This document shows, piece after piece, positions 11,556 to 23,231 of a stretch of 64,000 bases of DNA. The DNA lies in NCBI GenBank assembly GCA_030142905.1, contig JASJOG010000026.1, positions 2,489,501 to 2,553,500 of the forward strand, given 5' to 3'. Within the stretch, counting starts at the first letter, position 1, and every line of letters begins with the position of its first letter. The notes under the pieces are model-generated. The model was not told where the DNA came from. It saw only the letters and a program-made list of their open reading frames with translations, and did not search any database. The stretch comes from Heliopora coerulea. Its lineage: Eukaryota > Cnidaria > Anthozoa > Scleralcyonacea > Helioporidae. The position numbers and the translations under genes are program-made.

Positions 11556-14040
11556 TTATACATATATAAGCATATACATTTATATACATAATCATAAATG
11601 GCACTCCATTTTGGGTTCTTTTATGAGAAATCATTTAGTTCCTCCAACGTCGTTTACAAAATTCAAATGAATCTTTACCCTCAGAGGAGGCTAGCGGGGC
11701 TGACTTGTATGCATACGAAAGTATGTCAAATAAACCACCATTTATGCATGAATAAGATTTATGATGCGCATTCTCTGTGTGTGCATAAGCATCGTAGCCC
11801 ATAGTATGGCCAAAAAAGAGGGTGAGAAAAAGGAAAAGCACAATTCTTTCAGGAAAACAGGAAATTGTAGACAGCAGAAACTAGTAAAAATAACTAGCCC
11901 AGTATTGGCAGCCTCGGTGGCTTTCGAAAGGTATTTTCCAAGCTTGTTTAAAGACTCGTCCTTAAGGTGGAACGTGAGGTGGAGTGGTGTCTACTGTGGA
12001 AAGGCCTTTTAGCACTTCCAACGCACTAAAATTTGCCTTGCAAATCCTCAAGTATATCTAACAATAGCCATTGAAATGATGACTTCGAGTTGAGTGACTG
12101 CCCCACAACAGCAGGCATAATCACGCACCGTTTCACGTGTCAGTTTTTGCGTGAACTTACTTCTAGAAGTGAAACAATTCAACTTCCTGAGACATCGTTT
12201 CCACGTCGGAGACGTCGTTACGCAAGTATTACACGACAAGGACGACTTGGGTCTTTAAACATATCTAGTTGCATTAAGTACCTTTCCGAATGTTATAATG
12301 GTTTTAACGCCAAAGGTAAGGCCGTTCAAGAATCGATGGTATGGATTTAGAATTGTTGAGAAAGGTCTTTGAAATCTAGGGTATCCTATTGAGGACCAAT
12401 TAACCAAGGGCACTTAAAGTCTTTATCCAACTTTAAAATACTCATTAGTAATTGTTTAAGAAAACACAAAGAAATTGGCTCCGACTTTGTATGCTGTAAA
12501 TCAGATACACAGTCATCCTGATTTACATAATCTTTTTCTTCGGTTTGCTATGTTAAAACTTTCTGAAACTTCAAAATGGCCATTTAATATAATCGCATTT
12601 TAAGAAAGGTACAATACTCGCGTCCTGGCTGTTTGGGATAAATTTACTCCGGCTCGCCTTGTAAATTCCTTGCAGGTCGGTCCCGAATATTGTATCCATT
12701 ACTTATAATACCCAGAAATTATTCATCAAGAAAAAAACAAAAGAATTTAACGTTTAAGGAGCTGTTATGAGTGTGATTCAACTCTTGATGTACATGAACT
12801 TTGCTGGCTATTTTCTTGGCTAAAACCGTTGGGATCTTCACCATTTTTGAAGAATATGAATGTTTACATGAATTTTTATTTGTGCTGTATTGGACATACA
12901 CTTACTCGCCTTCGGCTTTGGCTTGGACATCCGATGCAATACCACCGCTCGTACTGTAAATAGAATTTGTTCATTTTTTTACAGAAATAAGACTATCTAT
13001 CTCACATGATTTTTTAATCCGCGTGTATCTCAACAGATAGTATGATACTTCCACCTGTATGTAAGGCCTGAATTACTTTCAATTTGTATTTCTTCCATGG
13101 CTATTTCCGAGCATTGCCAGGGAGTAAGGATAAAAGTCATAGAAGAAGACGATATGGCTTCCCATGTGTTTGTTTTGACGGAAACTATAAGCCTTTTTAC
13201 ACGAATTACAAGGAATGTCAATATATCTGAGAAGTCATGTTTAAGTCTGTTAAATCGAGTGTGAAGTATTACAAAGTACTAGACCGGAAGGAGGTGTGTT
13301 TACGATCAGCTTACGCTGCATGATCTTATATTTTTTAGCTCTAAGTCGATTTCCTGGATTACACTTTAAGGGGATTTTGGCATTGTCTGGACTGAAAAGA
13401 CTTGATAGTTTCAATCAAAATACACCAAAATCAGGCGATAATCCTTTTAAAATTATTTTCGAAGGACGAAACGTCTGGCGAAATATTAGAAGTAAAATTT
13501 CAGATATCAACTGTGATCCTTCTTGAAACAGCGAAATTGCTTAAACTGTTATTGAATGCCACAAAAATTCATAACAGGTCGAACTGAATAGTCTTCGAGG
13601 ATTTTCAACGTTCCTACGGCTACTTAGATTATTTTTTTCTCAAAACCAAGAGTAATTTCAACCCGGAGTCATCACGTACAGGTGCAGATTTAGGCATGAG
13701 CTCACCGGACGCGTGCCCCCTCTTTTGACTAGTGGTCATGTGACATTTTGCTTGCTTACAAAATACAATCATTAAATGTTGATCACCAAGAAGATTGATG
13801 ATTAACTTCAAAGAGAACTGATCGGAACTAACAGAAAAGAAAAGAAAGTGTGCAGCACAATTTTAAATTCAAAAAACATCGGAAACGTTTTATTTTTGAT
13901 CAGGTTTTCAATATTTTAGCCAGATTGTTTTAGAATATATTACGATTGACATTGTTGAATTGACATATCGGCAAGAACCAACCAAATCAGACATTACAGC
14001 AGAATGTTAGATATTATTAGATGTTGTCAGATATTATGAA
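11556..14040. other. no supported gene
   Basis: Short frames only, none with a recognisable domain. Confidence 0.5.
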
Positions 14041-14332
14041 ATTAAAGAGTTGTGGTCAATGAAGACGGTAGATGCAGTACCGGTAGTTATCGGAGCAGTC
14101 GGTACTGTGACCAAGAAGCTGGAAAAATGGATAGGATAGGAATAAAACTTAACATAGAACATCTCCAGAAGACTTCGATTTTGGGAACAGCGAGGATATT
14201 AAGAAAGACCCTAGAAGGTTGAATGGACCAATGTCACCCTAGACTACTGGCTGTAGATGGCGGACATTGAGGATTACCAGCAGAATCAGATCAAACTGCG
14301 AGAATTGAGAAAATAATAATAATAATAAAACT
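14041..14332 (+). pseudogene. LINE reverse-transcriptase 3' tail (decayed)
   Basis: The + strand reads ELWSMKTVDAVPVVIGAVG and then TVTKKLEKW. After a frameshift near 14130 it reads IGIKLNIEHLQKTSILGTAR and ILRKTLEG, followed by stops. This is the typical end of a non-LTR retrotransposon polyprotein, C-terminal to the reverse transcriptase. It ends in an (AAT)n tail at about 14311-14330. It is truncated, frameshifted and inactive; the clade is not resolved. Confidence 0.65.
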
Positions 14333-14429
14333 ATGTTTTTACAGAACAAGATACTGCGTAGACAGTGACAAATAATTCCATTTCAGAATCACCCTCAGGG
14401 TATTATGAAATGATAACTTGTGAAATTAT

Positions 14430-14934
14430 CAGTGAGAATCATTCTTCATCACGGAAGGTCAAAATGTACGCAAGAAATGCGAAACGAGTTAAAATTGTTG
14501 TCATTGCACAGCAGACAACGTTTTTTAAGATTTGTAACTATTTTTAAATTATTACATAATTTAAACAGTCCTGAGCAACTAAGGGATACTTTCAAACTTA
14601 GACGAAATAGTCATGGTAGGGAATTGCGAGATAAAACGTTGCTAGATCTTCCAAAGGTTAAAAGTACTATCGGTCAATCTACGTTCAAGTAATTCCGGTG
14701 CGAAAGACTGAAACTCTTCACCCTCTATTTTTAGAGAGATGACTTCTATTACTAGTTTTAAAAGTTCTATTTATATGTATCTCTTAGACAGTGATAAAGA
14801 TTCCCGTATTTGTATTTAATAGATTAATTTAGGTTATTTATTCAATTTAGTTAATTTATGTTTTATTACCACTGTTCTCCTCTTAATACCAGCCTTTATG
14901 CTGATGGGAATTTTTTTAACAGTATAAATAAAGA

Positions 14935-14980
<46 letters not shown>

Positions 14981-14985
14981 AATAA
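14430..14985 (+). pseudogene. second LINE 3' tail with (TTA)n end
   Basis: One frame runs through TIFKLLHNLNSPEQLRDTFK and then KLRRNSHGRELRDKTLLDLP, followed by a frameshift near 14690 and reading like SFKSSIYMYLLDSD. This is the pattern seen at the C-terminal end of CR1/L2/Rex-type LINE polyproteins, which end just after a WNSLP-like and FK-rich segment. The element ends in a (TTA)n tail at about 14937-14980, as expected for target-primed insertion. The 5' part is missing. Confidence 0.6.
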
Positions 14986-16798
14986 GGCATTTAACCTTTT
15001 AACTTTTTACCTTATATTTTTACGGGTTAACTTGGTCAGCTAATTATTTAAGACAGTGCTGGTATCAATCAAGGACCTGTATTAATAAAGCCTAACCATA
15101 AACAAAAAGTAAATTGATAAGTGTAGAATCTATATACAAGAAAGTACTCGAATATGTAAAAATTAAATATCACAAGAAGTAAAATAATCAAAACAGTAAA
15201 TTAAGAATGATACATCTTTCCCAAGATTATCGGGCAGACTATTGGATTCTAGGGCTTCTTGGAGTTTGATGAAAGTTTATTCTTATCACCACGAGTTTCT
15301 TTACTGTGTGTGAATTTTGTGACGACGGTAGTATAAAAGTTCTTCCACTAAACCACCACACTGCAGCTTGACTTTGTAAAAAATTTTAATTTATCGCACT
15401 TAATTTGTCGGAAGTCACTCTGAAGTAGTAAAAGAGATTTTACCGTGATCACCTCACACAAACGCAATAATTTGATAACCTGACGCCAGTGCATAAACCA
15501 ATTATTAAAAAGTCCGAACTGCAGACATACTAAAAGCTGACCTCTCTTGTGAGGAATATCACTCAAGCAGGTAGATTTTATTTGTCTGTTTTAATAAGCA
15601 AGGCTTAATGCGAGCTAGTTATGATGGAGCAATTTCAAATACTTAAAAATCTTGAAACAAGGAATAAAAAATTAGTGGCCTATCGAAAGGTGGATCCTAC
15701 AATCAGAAGTGTTAAAAGACTTCCAGCAGCTACGATTGAAAATCGGATCTTATGAGACAGCCTTTGACATGGTAAATTGAGAGTGTTGAAAATTATACAC
15801 ATAACATTCTTCAAACTATTTACGGAACAGCAAACACAAATATTGATTCAAGCTGTCAATTGCTGGATGTGTCCTGTAAAATTTGGCCATTACTCAAAAT
15901 TGCGAATAAAGCACCATAAGCCGTCTAATGGTTTTGTTGTCTTCCATTTTCAAATGTAAATTTCTTGAAATCTTTGAAATAAATTTCGAAAACCTTTTTA
16001 CCTAACCATCCTAACGCCTCAACGCAGCATGCCTATTTCCAATTTAATTCCAAGCGATTTTATAGAATTAATCACCAGTAAATTATTTCAAATGCTTTCC
16101 ATTCAAGAGGTTCTTCAACATGCCATGTCACTATCTTACTACCTAGTAACGTCACTTTGCAGGATTGTTTTTTCTCTAATTCCATTGCGACGGTATGAAT
16201 AGGAAGTAACACTTGTAATCAAAGGATTAAAGAGAGATTCTACTTGTGTTTGATGAAATGTCGATGATTCCATTCGTGCCTAACTCTCGTGTTCAAGTGA
16301 AAGCGGATAACTTCAACGGCAACTTATTGAAGCAATGGTAAAAAGGTTCAACAAACGTTGGAATTCTTTGAGATCTTTCACGACAGTTGCCAGAACTTTT
16401 TACCCTATTGAACACTGTCTAATCAGCATCCTACTTTCATATTATTTGAACAACGAAATTTTCTACTAAATATAAGGATCAATTACCGATGTTGATTCTA
16501 CGATGAATATTCACGCCGTCGCAACTCTGCTCACTACTCAGAAAACAGAAATTTTAAATGTTAAATACATTCAATTACTGAGTGACTTCAAGAACGCAAG
16601 AAAGCTTTATCTTAAACTGCGTACCTACGTTGGCGGTATGAATCCTTCTCTTCGTAAAATATGCAAAATTAAATGTCTGTTCAATGGTATGTCTTTACTT
16701 TCGGACTCATGTGTTTATCATAATTTACTACATCAATTTAATATTTTACAGTAATCGTGATCCATTGCTCAAATATTAAATATCCTATAGTTCAGTTT
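14986..16798. other. no supported gene
   Basis: No domain-bearing frame. The 83-codon frame at 16503-16754 is not recognised and has no splice context. Confidence 0.5.
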
Positions 16799-16806
16799 AA
16801 TTCAAG

Positions 16807-17610
16807 CAGTGACGTAGCCACGCTAGGGCACGTGCCCTGACAACTTAGGTTTGTGTCCTAGCAATCATTGTGCTGGACGAGTTCAAGTGAAGCCAAGATA
16901 TCTTACAAAATATCACTAATATTGTAAAACTCGTGTGAGATATAAAAACGTAAAGTATAGAAGAGCGACAAAGAGTAACTCTTGGCAGTTTTTTAAGATT
17001 GAAACTGGTCGCCTTCGCTTTTCCGATTCAGTCTGATACAACTGGATAACCACCCAAAAGAAGCCATGAACCGCGGCAGGCAACACTTTTACAATGTATT
17101 GTCAGCGTTGCGACGAGGAGGCAGTGGCGTAACGGACTATGGTCAGAGTTAGAACAACTGCTAAGGGTCCCCGACCTCTAAGGGGCCCCCGATGAATCTG
17201 TAAAGACAACTGAGAATTAAAGTCTTGAGATTGTCTGCACTAAGTCTATACTAACGGGAGTTACGGGTTCCCCCGAACGAAAATCTCTTAAGGGCCCCCT
17301 GTAGTTCCGTTACGCCACTGCGAGGAGTCCCAACGACTGTGGCCCAAATGAAGGGGAGATACAAAAATTAGCAAAGCTCTTGCAAGAAATATTACAGTAG
17401 AAGTTCTTATTCTTTATATTACGAATGAGGTTAAACGAAACGAGGAACAAAAAAATAAGGATTAAGTAACAAGGAAGAAAGGCAGCCTGTCAATCAGTGA
17501 TGCAGAGACTTAAAAGCCAGTTAGATAAACAACAAGCGAATTCAAAAGTTTCCAAATTTTAAAAAATTGTTCTGTGTCCCATCAACCTTCAATTCCCAGC
17601 TACGCCACTG
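16807..17610. mobile_element. hAT-like non-autonomous element with 8-bp target duplication
   Basis: The element begins CAGTGACGTAGCC and ends with GGCTACGCCACTG-type sequence (reverse complement CAGTGGCGTAGC), a terminal inverted repeat of about 12 bases with one mismatch. It is flanked on both sides by the identical 8-mer AATTCAAG (16799-16806 and 17611-17618), the target-site duplication length of hAT transposons. There is no transposase frame, so it depends on a helper. A second element is nested at 17122-17320. Confidence 0.85.
17122..17320. mobile_element. nested hAT-type MITE, 199 bp
   Basis: Perfect 15-bp terminal inverted repeats, CAGTGGCGTAACGGA at the left and its reverse complement at 17306-17320. 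Flanking 8-mers CGAGGAGG and CGAGGAGT match at 7 of 8 positions. Both the terminus family and the duplication length match the surrounding element, so a relative inserted into it later. Confidence 0.85.
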
Positions 17611-18005
17611 AATTCAAGTCGTGAGAACGTTGAACCGAAGATAATTGTTGCGCTAGACGCTTTGAGGGTGCGTGAGCTGACAGTTTCTTGACGACTCAGT
17701 ATGGGGTCATGGTTTTTACTCAACCAATTGCAATGTGAATCGTTTCCGGTCTACAGGAAATGCACCCAGTCCAGAAGCGTAGCCATGGAAGTAGATAATG
17801 GACAGCACCCCCACTTTCGTGCATTTTTGGTCCATTCATGATCTTTGTTTGCACGTATGGCTTTTTCGATAACATAATTTGTTGACACATTGTTCTTCAA
17901 ATAATTTAAATCAATGTAACAATCACAAATTCATCATGTTATAAACATTAAAATGGACTTCATTGTTTCAGTTTTTCAGTGTTTTCGATATTTCACGAAA
18001 AGTCA

Positions 18006-18094
18006 CACGTGAGCCCTAAGCGTGACTATCCTGACCACACTTCTATTCTAATAATAGAAGTGTGGTCAGGATAGTCACGCTTAGGGCTCACGTG
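18006..18094. repeat. perfect palindrome, 42-bp arms, 5-base loop
   Basis: 18006-18047 and 18053-18094 are exact reverse complements around CTAAT. It abuts the MITE at 18106. The lack of any mismatch suggests a very recent template-switch or fold-back event, or ongoing correction between arms. Confidence 0.95.
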
Positions 18095-18105
18095 TTTAGG
18101 GCTTA

Positions 18106-18382
18106 GAGACTGTTTACATGAGCCCTGATCGAAATTTGAATTTGACAAAATCTGACTTGACTTTGAAATGTCTGAATTAGTTTCCAATCCGTTCCAGTCA
18201 ATTGTCTCTTTACTGTTGACGTGAAGCAAATTTACTTAAGTGAAGTGGATTGAGAAGTCAATCTGATCGAGATGCAGGATTGACTTGACTTCTGAAAGCA
18301 ATAGAAATCGACATGATTACTCGAGCGGATCGGGTTTTTCGATTTGCTTGAGATTTCAATCCGACTTCATGTAAACAGCCTC
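18106..18382. mobile_element. MITE with GAGACTGTTTACATGA termini
   Basis: Left end 18106-18121 and right end 18367-18382 are inverted repeats with one mismatch. The interior is non-coding and rich in TTGACTT-type words. The GCTGTTTACA core of the terminus resembles the ends of the MITEs at 48282 and 51487. No TTAA flanks are seen here, so a common origin is only suggested. Confidence 0.7.
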
Positions 18383-18566
18383 TTTCTGCTCACGTTGTGA
18401 CCACAAGGTTAGAACCTTGCACTCTTCACCCTATAAATAATTCAAGTCAGTTTTGATTGGCGTTTAACATGCTCCTTGATGGTAAACCACTCAGTGCCTC
18501 CGTACATAATCCTGGCTTTCGTTTTGGAGTCTCGGTACATTTCTTCTCCCAGTCTCACCAAGTATT

Positions 18567-18785
18567 ATTGTAGAGAAGTTTAGAGAAGCAAGACTCCGAT
18601 GATTTGGACATGTGATCAGAAGAGAAGAAGATCCAGTTAAAAGAGCATGGAGAGAGAACAAGATGAAGGGATGTGCTGGAGAGGGACATGATGGAAAGAG
18701 GACGCATTGGACAGAGATTACTGGAGACGACACGTTAGAACGGCCGACCCCTAAGTGATGGGAAAAGGCGAAGAAGAAGAAGAAT
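18567..18785 (+). pseudogene. RTE-like LINE 3' end
   Basis: The + strand reads IVEKFREARLR, a stop (TGA in place of a Trp codon), then FGHVIRREEDPVKRAWRE. This is the RLRWFGHV motif found after the thumb of RTE/BovB-type and related LINE reverse transcriptases. It ends in a (GAA)n run at 18768-18785, like the short-repeat tails of that group. Only about the last 220 bases remain. Confidence 0.65.
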
Positions 18786-18814
18786 AGAAGATGCTCCTTG
18801 AATCTTTGTTTCAC

Positions 18815-19060
18815 TAGACAGGGACGCAACTAGATGGAAGGGAGTTGCAATCCTTGCCCTTTTTGTGATTTTATATGTGCCCTTTTAGTACCAGCTTTTT
18901 ACCCTCATTTCCCTAAGTCACAAAGATCTACTTCACCCGAAATGATCAAGATGACCCCCACGGTGCCTTGATACCACCATTGTACCCCTGCCTTTCGAAA
19001 TTCCTCGTTGCGCCCCTTCTAGACCCTTCGCAAGGTTACCAAACTGCCCATATCCACAAC
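18815..19060. repeat. dispersed repeat remnant, related to 61018-61290
   Basis: Shares an ordered set of words with 61018-61290, including GAAATGATCAA, the following ACSSTGCCTT and the CCTYTGCCYTYC segment. Both are non-coding. The (A)GGGRCGCAWSTA opening resembles ends of the CAGTGGCG-type elements, but no boundary is clear. Confidence 0.45.
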
Positions 19061-19525
19061 TAATTCCGTATCGAATCTCATTTTTTCCACATTAAAGTTG
19101 AAGATGATCGATACATCTTCAGTTTTTTAAAAGTTCAGAGTTTCCACAGAACCTTCCATGGGACTTAACTTCACAGATACGTTCATCTTCGTGAACAGTC
19201 TGGATTCATCAATGAAATAAATATCCAAACATTTCAACTTTACATTCTGTTAAATGTTAACCCTTTCATGCATGATACTTTACTCTTTTGTACTTTTTCT
19301 CTTTTGGTTTTATATTTGTTCTTTCATTAGTTCTATTGTCATAATTTGTTGTTGTACGACATCAGTACGCATGAAAAGGTTCAACAGAATCTTCAAGTCC
19401 TGTAAATTTGACACACACTTTCACCGCTTGACGACGACTTTGCCGCAAAAATGGGCTTGTTCCGTACATGAGCTCAATCTTTTAAATATCTACGAATGAC
19501 TGTCCAGGCGGAAATCGTAACTTCA

Positions 19526-19656
19526 ATAAAAATAGCAATGCTCAACAGATTATGCGAAGTATCGCCATATGTAAATATTAACAATTTGTTTAATCATTTA
19601 TTAATGTTTACATATGACGATACTTCGCACAATTTGTTGGGCATTGCTATTTTTAT
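19526..19656. repeat. inverted-repeat element (AAATAGCAATG family), copy 1
   Basis: Arms 19526-19580 and 19601-19656 pair almost fully. The arm words (AAATAGCAATG, GCGAAGTATCG) and the left flank (GGCGGAAATCGTAACTTCAA) recur at 41355-41640, showing a mobile family. Non-coding. Confidence 0.75.
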
Positions 19657-19699
19657 CAAAACTCAATCTTCTCTATGCCCCCGCTATCAAACAGGAGAT

Positions 19700-20005
19700 A
19701 GCATCCGTTACGAAAATTTCACATGTGATTTCAAATGTGGTAAACGTATAGAACTGGGACATTTTCACTCATGAAATTTTCGTTTCGCGCATTAAAAGGG
19801 AATGTTTTCATATATGAAATACCTAACTAACATGTCAAATGAACTGGTTCAAAATTTCGCACGTGAAGTCTTTGTATGCATAGCGTGTATTTCGCATATA
19901 TGAAATGGAACATTCACATATGACAATTTCACAAATGAAATTTTTATTCCACATATGGAATTGGAACATTTTAACATATAGAATGTTATTTTCTCATGTG
20001 AAGTT
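19700..20005. repeat. array of TTTCACATATGAAA-like palindromic words, copy 1
   Basis: Variants of TTTCAYATRTGAAA occur about every 20-40 bases. A second array with the same character and shared flanking words lies at 33760-33990. Non-coding; a repeat-family remnant. Confidence 0.6.
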
Positions 20006-20794
20006 GTAAGGAATGACTCAATCAACGCTTTAATCTTTAATCTGTTTTTCAAGCAGCTTGGGAGCTAATTTTGAAATATTAGCTCATGTTTTTATTGATA
20101 TTCTACCGTGACATTCCCGCACCATATCCGGCTTCAACTGACATGCTTACATTACATCATCAGCGGAAGGAAAGAGTTGGACACCCGTTTGTAATTGAAT
20201 CCCAAGGCCATGCAGGATGTAGAATGAGGCTTTTCCATTTATCTCGTTTGGATTAATACTCCGAACTGGATAGTCGGCAGGTTGAGATGTCCAATTTTAT
20301 TTTTATGAGCAGTGTTCACATTAAAGATACAGAAGATGATGATGATGACGATGATAAAGCTTTCTTTAAACATGTTAGTCACTTCAACAAATGTTGGTTT
20401 CCAAGTGGGATGTATGCAAAACATTAACGAGCTAATACTAAATATATACAGAATTTATTAAATTTACATCTGTAGCTGTTCATTTTCTTCCATGTAAACA
20501 TCTTGTTTCCATTTAATAATGAAAACGTCTGTGGAAGCTAGTGAGAACGACAAATGGAGATAGAATACAATTATGAGAGGGAAGTGATTCCACAGCTATT
20601 TTGAGCTCGTCCAGTGCCAATCTTTAACAAGTCCTTTTATATCCACCGCAGTGGCAGACACAAGATTTGCGAAAAAGGGGAGGGGAGGGGGCAAATAAAT
20701 CTACCAAGAATTTGAAATGGCTATGTTGGTAGAATTGGTGGAACCTCACTTTGGCTAGCTAGGGGCTAGGTTTTCCTTCTGGGAAAATCCTTAT

Positions 20795-20952
20795 ACTATA
20801 TGGAGAAAACCTGAGATGTTTGGTGGAGTCAAACTGGACAGCACTCTTCTCACATGTGACCAGGATAACTTTAATCAGATTATTATATCGGAATAATTGG
20901 AAAGTCACATAGATGAGAGACACGTGCACTACCACTGTGCCACCAGTACCAC
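20795..20952 (-). mobile_element. tRNA-derived SINE, reversed copy
   Basis: On the minus strand it starts with a tRNA-like head (GGTGGCACAGTGGTAGTGCA, an A-box-type sequence). It then continues through GATTAAAGTTATCCTGGTCACA, GAGAAGAGTGCTGTCCAGTT and CAGGTTTTCTCC, matching in order the SINE at 36437-36712. The B box is damaged and the 3' part is missing. Confidence 0.75.
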
Positions 20953-21049
20953 TTATTACACGCGTTATTACTCATGAATTTTATTCTTTTGCTTCGATTA
21001 TGTCTACCTGGTAAGAAGATTAAACAAGCGTCATAACTTCCAATCGTAT

Positions 21050-21345
21050 AGGCATAGGAAGCGGGGGGCAGGGGGGCAGGTGCCTCCCAGTTGTAGAAGT
21101 GCGGGTCCGTGCCCCCAATATTTACGACAGTTGCTCTCTTTTATAATGTAGTTGATCGGGTTGGACCAAAAAATCACCTGTAAAGTAAATATTTGTAATT
21201 ATTACTTGCTTATTATCTTTAGATTATTTTGTGAAACTGCCCACAAAATACAGGAAAAGATATATTTGCCGGAGGTCGCATACCCCTGGACCCCTCTATA
21301 GTTGGGTTGTGCCTCCCAATAATTAGTCCCTACGCCTCTGGATTG
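21050..21345. repeat. G-rich non-coding transposon remnant
   Basis: Contains GCGGGGGGCAGGGGGGCAGG near the left and TTAGTCCCTACGCCTCTGG at the right, the style of CAGTGGCG/CAGAGGCGTAGG hAT-type element ends. A similar G-rich scrap is at 21850-21885. No clean boundaries or duplication. Confidence 0.35.
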
Positions 21346-22789
21346 TCGTTTCTCTAATCCGACATGGCAATATATCTCATACTTTTCTTACAAATCGCAT
21401 TGTCATTAGACTATGTACCGCTATTTCAAATGCGATTTTCCTTTTCAAAAATGCTTTCTCTCACCTACTTAAAGCCACGCATGATCAGGTAACAACCTCC
21501 GGCCGCCTCCCAGGAAAATAACTCTCGCAGTTAATCGGATTACGTGTTAAATTGCGCACTATGAATCAAGAGACAATTTCTTTTTCGGAACCGATTAGAA
21601 CGTATGGTTATATAGTAATTTTCTAAACTTTCCAAATGATATGACGATAATTAGTGGGAATTTTGACTAGGTGAACCTCGTTAACTTCAGTACAGCGGCT
21701 GGATTTAAAACCTTAACAAACTTTCCCACTTGAAGAATTTTATACTGGATAACTTCATCATCACCAATCGCACTGGACATATTTTTGATTCATGAAATAT
21801 TAAACCCGTCTCGCCAAACAAATTGCAAAGGACTTCTTATTGTTCCACCACAGGGCCAAGGGGGGCTGGGCTCGAGGGCGCTGAGCCTCCCAATGAAAAT
21901 TCCTCCCCGGAAAAAAGCTTTTAGAGATTTGCATTACCGCTTGTTTATATCTTCAGTGGATGAATTTGTCGTATGAAAATTCACATTTTGTTTGAAATGT
22001 GACTTTTATCACGAAAATTTTGACGACTCGTATAGGTTGGTTTGTGGATTCTTTTAACGTTGGCATTTTAAAATCAGCATACAAAATGCCTAAATTACGC
22101 ACGCTGATTGGTTACTTAATGGTCCGATATTTTACGATGTTCGACCGGTCCAATACGCCTACTATTCCGAACCGGGAAGTTTTGGCGCGAAAATGTTCCA
22201 GTTAATTTTAGTGAAATTTAGGGAGAATTAAGTGTCCACATTGAAAAATTCCGAGTAATAAAGTGTGCTGCAGAACCAATACTGCTTTTGTTTAAAGCTA
22301 ATGGCATAAAAGTACGATAAATGAATGTTTATTTGATGGAAACAAGAAGCTAAACGAACAAGTTACGAGGTAAGGTAAACAGCAACATTTGACTACGAAA
22401 ACACAGTTAAAAATGGTAAAGAAAACCAGCCAAAAAACTATATAATGACTTCCTTATTAATCTTGTTTGCACACTTCATTCTGGAAAGCATTTGCCGTAG
22501 CTTTTTTCGCACAGAACTCGATCCTTCATCAGTCGGTCTGTACAAAAACATCAGGCAAATACTTTGCTATACGGACCTCGTTCTCGGTTAATAAGTATTA
22601 ATTAATCACATTCACTTTTTACTCTGACGAATGTCTTTGGCTCGAAGCACCAGCAGCATCTTCTCTCGTATTTTGGTAGAGAAATACCTTTAAACTTTTT
22701 CTATTTCGCTCAGAACTGCCAACGAATTTCTTGAATTTTGATACTACTTAAAAAGTATGTACTCTGTAATGTTTTGAATAAGATCCCAA

Positions 22790-22808
22790 ATATATATATA
22801 TATATATA

Positions 22809-22852
<44 letters not shown>
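22790..22852. repeat. (TA)n microsatellite
   Basis: Alternating TA with one interruption, ending at the 3' side of a minus-strand hammerhead. Confidence 0.95.
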
Positions 22853-22855
<3 letters not shown>

Positions 22856-22859
22856 CACT

Positions 22860-22901
22860 CTGCAGACGTACGTTTCGCCGTACCACAGCTCATCAGTGCA
22901 G
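22860..22901 (-). ncRNA. hammerhead ribozyme, complete core
   Basis: Read on the minus strand: CTGCA (stem I), CTGATGAG, stem II CTGTGGTACGG (4 bp with one G-U), CGAAAC, short stem III ACGTACGT, cleavage base C, then TGCAG closing stem I. All conserved positions are present. The very short stem III is typical of hammerheads in Penelope-like elements and retrozymes, which often act as dimers. It is a close sister of the copy at 27232-27273. The sequence 5' of it (22902-23065) forms a palindrome. Confidence 0.88.
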
Positions 22902-23066
22902 CTACCAACAGGATTGAGTAGATATACAATATTTCAAGTTTATTTAGCCACGCGTTTCACTACTTTCTCGTGGCTCGTCAGGCTACAATTAATACAAAAA
23001 TGTAGTGAAATACGTTGCTAAATAAACTTGAACTATTATATATCTACTCAATCCTGTTGGTGTTAT
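22902..23066. repeat. palindrome upstream of the hammerhead
   Basis: ACCAACAGGATTGAGTAGAT (from about 22904) and AAGTTTATTTAGC pair with GCTAAATAAACTT and ATCTACTCAATCCTGTTGGT near 23021-23062. The right arm lacks the hammerhead expected by symmetry, so the inverted partner is incomplete. Confidence 0.8.
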
Positions 23067-23174
23067 AAATCTTCGATATACAACTATATCTGTATTTGAA
23101 CCACATTTTTTGGAATATATAATGTATACATATACATATATATAGTGTAGTGAGATTTCGCTTAAAAGTATATG

Positions 23175-23216
23175 GTTGCTACTCCGAGTTTCACGCGGAT
23201 GCGATCTTCAGGCAAC
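23175..23216 (-). ncRNA. hammerhead ribozyme 3' of a Penelope-like ORF
   Basis: Minus strand: GTTGC (stem I), CTGAAGA, stem II with CGC/GCG around ATCC, GAAA, stem III ACTC-G-GAGT, cleavage base A, then GCAAC closing a 5-bp stem I. All three stems and the invariant core are intact. It lies about 15 bases beyond the end of the Penelope-type endonuclease frame on the same strand, the position where such elements carry flanking hammerheads. Confidence 0.85.
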
Positions 23217-23231
23217 TGAAACAGCGTTGAC

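Noticed and set aside
13455..13485. Hammerhead suggested by GGACGAAACGTCTGG
   Set aside because: No CTGANGA occurs at a suitable distance upstream and stem II cannot be formed.
18491..18829. 112-codon minus-strand frame
   Set aside because: It is antisense to the RTE-like LINE tail.
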